5,087 nt of DNA, taken from NCBI GenBank assembly GCA_029821215.1, contig JALGTV010000116.1, positions 1 to 5,087 of the forward strand. Direction: 5' to 3'. The notes under the pieces were generated by a model that did no database searches, was not told the DNA's origin, and saw only the letters and a list, made by a program, of their open reading frames with translations. Shown piece after piece: positions 1-5,087 of the stretch (its first letter is position 1; each line of letters begins with the position of its first letter). A program made the translations under genes and the position numbers. The DNA is from Candidatus Zipacnadia bacterium (lineage in GTDB: Bacteria; Armatimonadota; Zipacnadia; Zipacnadales; Zipacnadaceae).

Positions 1-1
1 A

Positions 2-1426
2 CTGCTATTTGCGGCGGATTACGGGCTAAGCGATTGGCTCCTGCCCGCCGAGTTGCCCTCCAGCGGCATTGCCCAACCGCCTATTTCTTCTTTTCAACAG
101 GCTGTTTCCTTACCCTTAACCTTCGGTGGCGTCGACCAGCCACTGGCCTCCCCATATCAACTACTCCAGCACGTCCGGGCGATTCTGTTGCCCTGGCTGG
201 AGAAGTGGAACCTGGTGGAGGTGGATGGGCCGCCGATTCAATACATAACCAATCTCACTGAGGCTCCGGACCGCTTCCTGGTAACCCTGTGCAACAATGA
301 GGCTAAGAGTTGGCGGGGGGCAGTGCGCTTCCGTGACGCTAATATTGCTGGCGGTAGTAACTGGATGACTGAGACCGCTATTGAACCTGGCGAGGCGGCG
401 TGGCTACAGCTTGGTTTTGGGGAGTTAGTGGTAATGGAACTGAGGTCGGACCGGCCGCTGGTGGAATTTAAGACTGAAGATACTCCCCCACCCTCTCCCC
501 GCGAACTGGAGCGAGTCAGCGATGTGGTGCGGCAGCGTCTGGAGAGCCTGGCTCCTGAAACTGCCCTGGCTCATGAGCTGCCTGCGCCACTTGCTCCAGC
601 TCAGCCGGCGGAGCCGCTTGGTGCTCTGTATGTGAATTCGTGGCTGTTTGAGGGGATAGACCCCGCTGAATGGATTCCAGCGATAAAGGAGTTGGGATTG
701 GCAGGCATCGAAATTCGGGCCACTGACCTGTTTGACCCGGCTATGCCCGAACTGTGGCGACGGCTGAGGGAGGCAGGACTACAGATAGGGGCAGTCAATG
801 CTGGGGTAGATTTGGTGCCCTATATCTTCGGTGGTCTGTCCACTAAGGTCAACCGCCGCCGTGAGACCACTCTGGCTTGGTTGGCACGAGTTATGGATAT
901 TATGGCCGAAGCTGGGATTTCCCGACTGGTAGTTTATCCAGATAAAAGCGATGAAACTTACCAGACAACTGCCGAGTGTCGAGAGATGTTGGTAGCAAGT
1001 CTGGCTCGGCTCGGCGAACAGGCTGTGGGGCGGGGCCTCACCGTGGTAGTAGAAGGTGCCCCTGGCCGTATGTTTGGCCATAGCCAGGAGCTGCGGGGAG
1101 TTGTTGCTGCCTGCGATTGCCCGGCGGTGCGACTCTCACTTGACTTAGCCCACGCCCAGATAGAGGGAGAAGACCCCTTACAGGCCTTTGCTACTCTGTG
1201 CAAGGCCGGTTTAGATTATGTGCACTTCAGTAATTGCCGCCGATTACCTAATGGGCTTGTCTTAGACCAGCATCTTCCTCTGACGGAGGGGGACATTTCA
1301 ACAAAGGTTTACCTGGAGATACTCTCGCAGTGGTCAGGCAAGGGCCAGGCGACGTGCATTCATATAGTCAGCTCCAACCAGCCGCTATCATACCTGCGCA
1401 AGGCCATCTCCAGGATCCGCAGATAA
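2..1426 (+). CDS. Partial two-domain protein: beta-rich glycosidase-like C-terminal domain plus sugar isomerase/AP endonuclease-like TIM barrel (5' end cut by window)
   Basis: The frame is open from base 2 to the TAA at 1424-1426, giving 474 visible codons with no stop upstream, so the gene very probably begins outside the window. A TTG at 53 could be read as a start, but it has no ribosome binding site and the translation before it looks like real protein. Residues below count from base 2. Residues 1-158 are beta-rich and include phrases such as PPIQYITN, VTLCNNEAKSWRGAVRF and LGFGELVVMELRSDRPLVEF. These resemble the C-terminal sandwich domains of large glycoside hydrolases; this is a resemblance, not a firm assignment. 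Residues 159-205 are a Pro/Ala/Glu-rich linker. Residues 206-474 look like a xylose-isomerase-like TIM barrel (AP endonuclease 2 family) with candidate metal ligands E351 (VVVEGAP), D381 and H384 (LDLAHA), H408 (YVHFSN), and D422 and H424 (LDQH). The usual last Glu is His454 (CIHIV). The family isomerises or epimerises sugars or cleaves DNA at abasic sites; the sugar role is more likely given the N-terminal part. The gene converges on the PHP gene with a 31-bp gap in which I see no clear terminator. Confidence 0.72.
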   Translation: MLFAADYGLSDWLLPAELPSSGIAQPPISSFQQAVSLPLTFGGVDQPLASPYQLLQHVRAILLPWLEKWNLVEVDGPPIQYITNLTEAPDRFLVTLCNNEAKSWRGAVRFRDANIAGGSNWMTETAIEPGEAAWLQLGFGELVVMELRSDRPLVEFKTEDTPPPSPRELERVSDVVRQRLESLAPETALAHELPAPLAPAQPAEPLGALYVNSWLFEGIDPAEWIPAIKELGLAGIEIRATDLFDPAMPELWRRLREAGLQIGAVNAGVDLVPYIFGGLSTKVNRRRETTLAWLARVMDIMAEAGISRLVVYPDKSDETYQTTAECREMLVASLARLGEQAVGRGLTVVVEGAPGRMFGHSQELRGVVAACDCPAVRLSLDLAHAQIEGEDPLQAFATLCKAGLDYVHFSNCRRLPNGLVLDQHLPLTEGDISTKVYLEILSQWSGKGQATCIHIVSSNQPLSYLRKAISRIRR

Positions 1427-1457
1427 CGCAGTAGTGACCGCCGGGCGCTTACAGATG

Positions 1458-2207
1458 CTATTTCACCCGGGTTAGGTCTACCAGTTGGGATAGCTCCAGG
1501 CCCGCCTGCTGCATTAGCTGGCGCACATAGCGCATATTTCCCACCCCCGCAGCGCACCGAGCGCCACTGCCTACAATGAACTTGACTCCGGCCGCCGAGA
1601 ATATCTTCACCACGTCACTGAATTGGCGGGTAAACTCCGGCACTGATAACTGAGGATACCACCACCAGGCACAATTGAACAACTCAAAGGCCACTTCTTC
1701 CTCGTACATTGCCGCGGCCAGCTCCTCCAGCCGCGAGATAGGCAATTGCGAAGGCGTAAGCGGAGCCGGCAGCCGCCCCAGGTTAAGGGGATGGGCTAAG
1801 ACGTTAACCTCCTTGTGCTGGACCGTATTCATCAGACAATTAAATATATTGTCCAGCAACCGCTCCAGCCGCACCGGCACATCCCGGCCGATGCCCTGCG
1901 TTTGAGCGCTCAGATGGGCCATAATTAGCTTGAATCGCCGGGCGGCGGCGGCCGGGATAGTCAGATGCCCCCCCACGTCTACAATTTCGGTCTGTACCGC
2001 CGGTACCACCTGCACACTGCTGTCCTTGGCCAAATTAGCCAGCAGCTTCAGACGTTGCCCAGTCTGGGTTTCTTGGAAATCAAACGGGTCGGAGAAGGCT
2101 ACTGCTTTCAGTCCACAGGCCTGGGCAGCCCGGAGGCAATCGGCTGCAGAATTCTGGCCGTCAGAGAGTGAAGTGTGAATATGCGCATCATAGGGTAGGG
2201 GACGCAT
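1458..2207 (-). CDS. PHP-domain metallohydrolase-like protein with degenerate metal site
   Basis: This 249-residue protein has the length and layout of stand-alone PHP proteins (histidinol-phosphatase and polymerase-associated phosphoesterase fold). The N-terminal motif DAHIHTSLSDG gives H9, H11 and D16. Helix alpha-1 with CGLKAVAFSD follows, then E74 in QTEI, H81 in GGHL, H98, H139 in NVLAHP and E175 in AFELFN. The closing segment VGSGARCAAGVG occupies the place where the family has SDAH. Three usual ligand positions are changed: the His of TDH is Pro41, and the Asp and His of the final DAH are Gly215 and Arg217. The fold is therefore clear, but a normal trinuclear metal site is doubtful. 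The ATG start at 2207 is preceded by GTGAGGAG with a 5-nt gap (forward 2213-2220), a good site. The gene begins 15 bp after the pcm stop on the same strand, so the two are probably cotranscribed. A specific substrate cannot be named; it could be a phosphoesterase with altered chemistry or a non-catalytic relative. Confidence 0.8.
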   Translation of the reverse strand: MRPLPYDAHIHTSLSDGQNSAADCLRAAQACGLKAVAFSDPFDFQETQTGQRLKLLANLAKDSSVQVVPAVQTEIVDVGGHLTIPAAAARRFKLIMAHLSAQTQGIGRDVPVRLERLLDNIFNCLMNTVQHKEVNVLAHPLNLGRLPAPLTPSQLPISRLEELAAAMYEEEVAFELFNCAWWWYPQLSVPEFTRQFSDVVKIFSAAGVKFIVGSGARCAAGVGNMRYVRQLMQQAGLELSQLVDLTRVK

Positions 2208-2212
2208 AAGTA

Positions 2213-2220
2213 CTCCTCAC
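2213..2220 (-). promoter_or_regulatory. Ribosome binding site of the PHP gene
   Basis: On the minus strand GTGAGGAG lies 5 nt before the ATG at 2207, entirely inside the 15-bp gap after the pcm stop codon. It fixes the PHP start and indicates separate initiation within a shared transcript. Confidence 0.7.
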
Positions 2221-2222
2221 AA

Positions 2223-2894
2223 TTAACTTTGCCGTCCTGGCTGCCAACCATACTCGCCCAGCAAGGGCACGAACACACAGCCGATACTCTCCGTGACTTG
2301 CAATTCCCCCTGCTTTTTCTCCGCTACCACACACTGCTGTATTCCTTGGCTGCCTACGGGGGCCACTATTCGGCCGCCTTCGGTCAGTTGCTCTTCCCAC
2401 GGTGGGGTGATTTGCGGGCTGGCAGCAGCCACAATTATCCGATTATAGGGAGCGGCGGCAGGATAACCCAAACTCCCGTCACCAGTTACTATATGAACGT
2501 TATCATACCCCAGCCTCTGTAGCGTGGCCCCGGCTCGCTCAGTTAGAGATTCAATGATGTCTAAGGCGTAAACTTCCTGACACAGTACCCCCAATAGTGC
2601 CGCCTGATAACCCGAACCAGCCCCCACTTCCAGCACCCGATCACCCGGTTGGGGGGCCAGTTGCTCCAGCATAAACGCCACGATATATGGTTGTGATATT
2701 GTCTGGCCCCAACCAATGGGCAGCACCCGGTCTTCGTAGGCCGCGTGACGGTAGTTGATGGGCACAAACTCGTGGCGGGGAACCGTGGCCATCGCCTGCA
2801 GCACTCGCTCATTGCTAATTCCCCGCCGCCGAAGCTGATGCTGGACCATACTTTTTCTTTGTGCTTCCCAGTTCTCGCCATTGTCCCTGTGCAC
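2223..2894 (-). CDS. pcm: Protein-L-isoaspartate O-methyltransferase
   Basis: The product transfers a methyl group from S-adenosylmethionine to L-isoaspartyl residues in aged proteins, the first step of their repair, in the cytoplasm. With a GTG start at 2894 it has 223 residues, against about 208 for the E. coli enzyme. Diagnostic segments, in order, are VPRHEFVP (38-45), YEDRVLPIG (53-61), the family hallmark GQTISQPYIVA (63-73, with the conserved Ser67), SAM-binding motif I VLEVGAGSGYQAALL (87-101), acidic D112 after beta-2 (YALDIIE), GDG (138-140), YNRIIVAAA and the C-terminal FVPLLGEYGW. The start is uncertain. The frame extends up to a TTG at 2930, immediately after an in-frame TAA and one further codon, but that start has only a weak site and adds 12 residues unlike the family. 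The GTG at 2894 follows GGGGGTG by 7 nt. The ATG at 2849 has no ribosome binding site and would trim the first helix. The gene is first in a probable operon with the PHP gene and divergent from the phosphatase gene. Confidence 0.95.
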   Translation of the reverse strand: MHRDNGENWEAQRKSMVQHQLRRRGISNERVLQAMATVPRHEFVPINYRHAAYEDRVLPIGWGQTISQPYIVAFMLEQLAPQPGDRVLEVGAGSGYQAALLGVLCQEVYALDIIESLTERAGATLQRLGYDNVHIVTGDGSLGYPAAAPYNRIIVAAASPQITPPWEEQLTEGGRIVAPVGSQGIQQCVVAEKKQGELQVTESIGCVFVPLLGEYGWQPGRQS

Positions 2895-2901
2895 TGACCA
2901 A

Positions 2902-2908
2902 CACCCCC
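2902..2908 (-). promoter_or_regulatory. Candidate ribosome binding site of pcm
   Basis: GGGGGTG on the minus strand lies 7 nt before the GTG at 2894. It differs from GGAGGTG by one base that can still form a G-U pair with the anti-Shine-Dalgarno sequence. This favours the GTG start over the TTG at 2930. Confidence 0.4.
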
Positions 2909-3008
2909 AACGGCCAACAATAAACGCCAACGGTTACCACCAGGCAGGAAACTATCTGCTCGGTGGCGAAACAGTTATCATGGGTTGATTGTCAATACTT
3001 ATATATGA

Positions 3009-3018
3009 AGGGAGGTGG
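3009..3018 (+). promoter_or_regulatory. Strong ribosome binding site selecting a TTG start
   Basis: AGGGAGGTGG, with core GGAGGTG at 3011-3017, lies 7 nt before the TTG at 3025. The in-frame ATG at 3034 would be 16 nt from the core, too far. TTG is therefore the likely start of the phosphatase gene. Confidence 0.8.
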
Positions 3019-3024
3019 TAGGAA

Positions 3025-4374
3025 TTGCGACGTATGGCCCAGGCTCGCCGCGCGATTGGTAGGTATGTGGCAACTCGGGAAACAGATGTGTTTGTGGGAC
3101 TGTTCCGCACTGCCTTTATCATTGCCCTAATAATTGTTCCTCAAGTTGCCATTGGCCCGGACATCCACCAAGCCTTGGCGATGATGGTGATCATTGCCGC
3201 CGCTTTCACTATGGCCACCTTCGTGGTGTTTCTGGACGGCCATATGCTCCCACTGCAGCGCCCCTTATCCCTGTTGGTTGACCTGTCGTTGATCACTGTC
3301 GCCGTTCACACGGTCGGTGAGGCAGGGTTGGCCCTCTTTCAGGTGTATTACTTGATAGTACTGGTGGGTGCCATTTGGTTCCAATTGATTGGCGCTATAA
3401 GCGTGGCAGGTGCTGCCCTTGCCTTCTACATTATTGCCCCCCTGCTTTTGTACCCCGGCCAGCCCTTACCGGCTGCCCCAGTTATCATTGCCGACTTGGG
3501 CGTCCGCGGCGGTCCCTTCGTATTGCTGCTGGCGATCATTGCCGGTTACTTGGTACGGACTTTAAATCGGGAACAGCAGGCAACTGCCCAATTCGAACAG
3601 GAGCTGCGCTTGGCCCGCACAGTCCAGGATAGTTTATTGCCTGATTCCCTTCCCCAATTGCCTGGATACCAGGTGGCGCTACGCTTCCAGCCGGCCCGGT
3701 CGGTGGGCGGCGATCTGTATAATCTGGAGCGGTTGCCGGGAGGCCACTACTTGCTATATCTCGGGGACATGCCCGGCAAAAGCGTCTACGGCCTGGTACA
3801 CCTTTCTCTGATTCACTCCCATATTCGGGCGGCTGCCATTGACTCGCTGTCCAACCTCCAAATAGACAATCCTGTCAGCGAAATAGCCAAGACGGTCAAT
3901 GAAGATGTCTATGATGCACTGCAACCCGATGGCTATGCCCCCTTGTTTATCGCTATATTAGACACAGATAACTTTACTATTAACTTCGTCAACTGTGGCC
4001 ATCCTCCTCCTATATTGCTACGGAAAGCTGAGCAATACGATGTCACTGAATTGGCCACCGGCGGCATAGTGATTGGTGCCGAGCGGGAGGCTGTATATGA
4101 GCAGCGACGCCTTGAGATTGAGCCGGGCGATATCCTGATTGGCTACACTGACGGCATCTCTGAGGCCCGCAACGCTAAGGGCGAGGAATTTGGGTGGCAG
4201 CGAGTAGCCCAGGCCGTGGCACCGATAATTGAGCGGGATGGTACAGTTGAACAGATGGCGGGGGCGATCATAGGTTCTGCCACCGACTTCGCCCAGGTGC
4301 CAGGTACTGATGACGCCACCGTAATAGTTTTTCACCGCTTATCCCAGAGCAACGGCTGCCAGCCCGACCAATAA
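3025..4374 (+). CDS. Membrane-anchored PP2C-type serine phosphatase (SpoIIE/RsbU family)
   Basis: This 449-residue protein probably removes phosphate from Ser or Thr of a partner such as an anti-sigma-factor antagonist, with the catalytic domain in the cytoplasm. About six hydrophobic segments come first (roughly 24-44, 50-70, 81-97, 103-119, 121-143 and 163-178). A charged, Gln/Glu-rich helical linker follows (about 180-205, ending AARTVQ-like: LARTVQDSLLP), a usual signal-coupling element in this family. The PP2C domain spans about 214-437. Visible motifs are VGGDLYN with D230, LGDMPGKS with D248, a VNCGHPPPILL segment, PGDILIGYTDGISEA with D376, FGWQRV, and GTDDATVIVF with D429 and D430. 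These Asp residues match the metal ligands of the family. Two hallmarks are altered: the usual GGDFYD ends in Asn233, and the usual GDVSGKG reads GDMPGKS. No kinase, antagonist or sigma-factor gene lies in the window, so the partner is unknown. The TTG start is set by a strong ribosome binding site. The stop is 2 bp from the lexA stop on the other strand. Confidence 0.9.
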   Translation: MRRMAQARRAIGRYVATRETDVFVGLFRTAFIIALIIVPQVAIGPDIHQALAMMVIIAAAFTMATFVVFLDGHMLPLQRPLSLLVDLSLITVAVHTVGEAGLALFQVYYLIVLVGAIWFQLIGAISVAGAALAFYIIAPLLLYPGQPLPAAPVIIADLGVRGGPFVLLLAIIAGYLVRTLNREQQATAQFEQELRLARTVQDSLLPDSLPQLPGYQVALRFQPARSVGGDLYNLERLPGGHYLLYLGDMPGKSVYGLVHLSLIHSHIRAAAIDSLSNLQIDNPVSEIAKTVNEDVYDALQPDGYAPLFIAILDTDNFTINFVNCGHPPPILLRKAEQYDVTELATGGIVIGAEREAVYEQRRLEIEPGDILIGYTDGISEARNAKGEEFGWQRVAQAVAPIIERDGTVEQMAGAIIGSATDFAQVPGTDDATVIVFHRLSQSNGCQPDQ

Positions 4375-4376
4375 CA

Positions 4377-4991
4377 CTACTGGAGTAAGCGCACTACACC
4401 CACAACTCGGCCAATTACCTGGACGTCATTAACAATAACCGAGTCCATCTCGGGGTTGGCCGGACGCAGTTCAATGGAGTCGGCCCGGGGGTAGAAGCGC
4501 TTTACCGTTGCTTCATCCTCCAGTAGAGCAACTACGATGTCGCCCGGTTCGGCGGTGGGCTGGTGGTTGACAACCACCAGGTCGCCATCGTGGATTCCGT
4601 CATCAATCATACTGTTGCCGGTCACTTCCAGCATAAACAGCCTCTCACCGGAGAACAACCCGGCAGGCAGGGGCAAAGTATCAGTGATGTTCTCAACAGC
4701 AAAGATGGGTTCCCCGGCCGCCACTTGGCCGACTAATGGTACGTAGCGGGGCTTATGCTGGCTCTGTGAGCCCGAGGTCAACGGGTTGATGGCCCGATTA
4801 CGGTGAGGCGTACGCTGGATGTACCCCGCCTCCTCCAAGGCTCGCAAATGAAATAGCACAGTGGAGGCTGATTTCAGCCCGACAGCGGCGGCAATCTCCC
4901 GCATTGATGGGGGATAGCCGCGCTCGTCAATAATCCTAATTAGATAGTCAAGGATGTGGCGCCGACGGGCGGACAATTCTTCACTACTCAT
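4377..4991 (-). CDS. lexA: LexA repressor, SOS response autoprotease
   Basis: The product represses DNA-damage genes and cleaves itself when RecA filaments form on single-stranded DNA. It has 204 residues, close to the usual 200-210. The N-terminal winged helix-turn-helix (about 1-70) contains GYPPSMREIAAAVGL and the recognition helix with SASTVLFHL. Here Leu46 stands where the B. subtilis protein has His, while His48 is kept. After a linker (71-82), the S24-type protease domain carries the cleavage site Ala92-Gly93 (QVAAGEP), nucleophile Ser127 (TGNSMIDDGI) and general-base Lys164 (EATVKRFY). All three sit at a constant +8 offset from the E. coli positions 84/85, 119 and 156, so the enzyme looks intact. 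The ATG at 4991 is supported by AGGAG 11 nt upstream and by an in-frame TGA three codons before it. The gene has its own promoter with an overlapping LexA box, indicating autoregulation. Confidence 0.97.
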   Translation of the reverse strand: MSSEELSARRRHILDYLIRIIDERGYPPSMREIAAAVGLKSASTVLFHLRALEEAGYIQRTPHRNRAINPLTSGSQSQHKPRYVPLVGQVAAGEPIFAVENITDTLPLPAGLFSGERLFMLEVTGNSMIDDGIHDGDLVVVNHQPTAEPGDIVVALLEDEATVKRFYPRADSIELRPANPEMDSVIVNDVQVIGRVVGVVRLLQ

Positions 4992-5002
4992 AACAACTCA
5001 CA

Positions 5003-5007
5003 CTCCT
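5003..5007 (-). promoter_or_regulatory. lexA: Ribosome binding site of lexA
   Basis: AGGAG on the minus strand, 11 nt before the ATG at 4991. The spacing is on the long side, but no closer in-frame start exists because a TGA lies three codons upstream. Confidence 0.55.
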
Positions 5008-5026
5008 GTGGGGACGATTTGCCTAT

Positions 5027-5055
5027 ATCATAGCATACTCGTACAGATTTGTCAA
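5027..5055 (-). promoter_or_regulatory. Sigma-A/sigma-70 type promoter of lexA
   Basis: On the minus strand a perfect -35 TTGACA (forward 5050-5055) is followed by a 17-nt spacer and a -10 TATGAT (forward 5027-5032), one base from consensus. The bases TGC just before the -10 also give an extended -10 (TGn). Transcription should start about 7 nt further on, near 5020, leaving a leader of about 30 nt before the lexA ATG. Confidence 0.85.
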
Positions 5056-5066
5056 ACATACGTTCC
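5053..5066 (-). promoter_or_regulatory. LexA (DinR/SOS) box
   Basis: The forward-strand 14-mer CAAACATACGTTCC matches the Gram-positive LexA operator consensus CGAACRNRYGTTYC at 13 of 14 positions; the second base is A instead of G. On the minus strand it overlaps the first three bases of the lexA -35 element, so bound LexA would block RNA polymerase. I saw no second GAAC-N4-GTTC-like site elsewhere in the window. Confidence 0.85.
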
Positions 5067-5087
5067 ACGCACTGCCCAATCAGTTGC

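Noticed and set aside
53..55. TTG at 53 as the true start of the first gene
   Set aside because: No ribosome binding site precedes it. The frame stays open to the window edge with protein-like sequence before it, so a 5'-truncated gene is more likely.
779..1203. Long antisense open frames within the first gene
   Set aside because: They lack ribosome binding sites and recognisable motifs and overlap a well-supported coding frame. They are expected by chance at this G+C.
1427..1457. Terminator between the first gene and the PHP gene
   Set aside because: The 31-bp gap has some GC-rich bases (CCGCCGGGCGC) but no convincing stem followed by a T-run on either strand.
1675..2178. Plus-strand open frames across the PHP gene
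   Set aside because: They lie opposite a gene with clear family motifs. Their translations are low-complexity Ser/Ala/Arg-rich and no start signals are seen.
2928..2930. TTG at 2930 as the start of pcm
   Set aside because: It gives the longest frame, but it adds 12 residues unlike the family and has only a weak upstream GGTGGT. The GTG at 2894 has better spacing to a purine-rich site. Not fully excluded.
2990..2995. TTGACA on the minus strand as a pcm promoter
   Set aside because: No acceptable -10 hexamer lies at 15-19 nt, so a promoter call is not supported by sequence alone.
3375..3632. Open frame within the phosphatase gene in another frame
   Set aside because: The Pro/Arg/Cys-rich translation is typical of an out-of-frame reading of membrane-segment codons. 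There is no ribosome binding site.
4375..4376. Phosphatase gene as part of the SOS regulon because it neighbours lexA
   Set aside because: It is read convergently from its own ribosome binding site, and no LexA box lies upstream of it, so adjacency alone is not evidence.

Overview
The window is compact protein-coding DNA of moderate to high G+C, judged by eye. It carries five genes and no RNA gene, mobile element, CRISPR array or long repeat that I can see. A Gram-positive, probably Clostridia-type (Firmicutes) bacterium is the best guess. The reasons are a near-consensus DinR/Bacillus-type LexA box in front of lexA, strong GGAGGTG-like ribosome binding sites, use of TTG and GTG starts, and a SpoIIE/RsbU-type PP2C phosphatase. 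This is an inference; a related Gram-positive-like phylum such as Chloroflexota cannot be excluded.

Layout, left to right. (1) From the left edge to 1426 (+): the 3' part of a long gene. Its visible product has a beta-rich domain resembling the C-terminal part of a glycoside-hydrolase-like protein, then a Pro/Ala-rich linker, then a xylose-isomerase/endonuclease-IV-like TIM barrel. (2) 1458-2207 (-): a PHP-fold metallohydrolase-like protein with several metal ligands replaced. (3) 2223 to about 2894 (-): protein-L-isoaspartate O-methyltransferase (pcm). It lies 15 bp upstream of the PHP gene, so the two probably form an operon transcribed leftwards. (4) 3025-4374 (+): a membrane-anchored PP2C-type serine phosphatase, divergent from pcm. 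(5) 4377-4991 (-): lexA, the SOS repressor, convergent with the phosphatase gene and only 2 bp from it. The last 96 bp hold a textbook sigma-A-type promoter with a LexA box overlapping its -35 element.

Functionally, the window mixes stress and repair functions (LexA for DNA damage, Pcm for damaged proteins), a signalling phosphatase, and two metal-dependent enzyme folds of unknown substrate. No single pathway ties all five together. I found no clearly new system. The points most worth a second look are the domain fusion in gene 1, the eroded metal site of the PHP protein, the atypical catalytic motif of the phosphatase, and the tightly convergent phosphatase/lexA pair.
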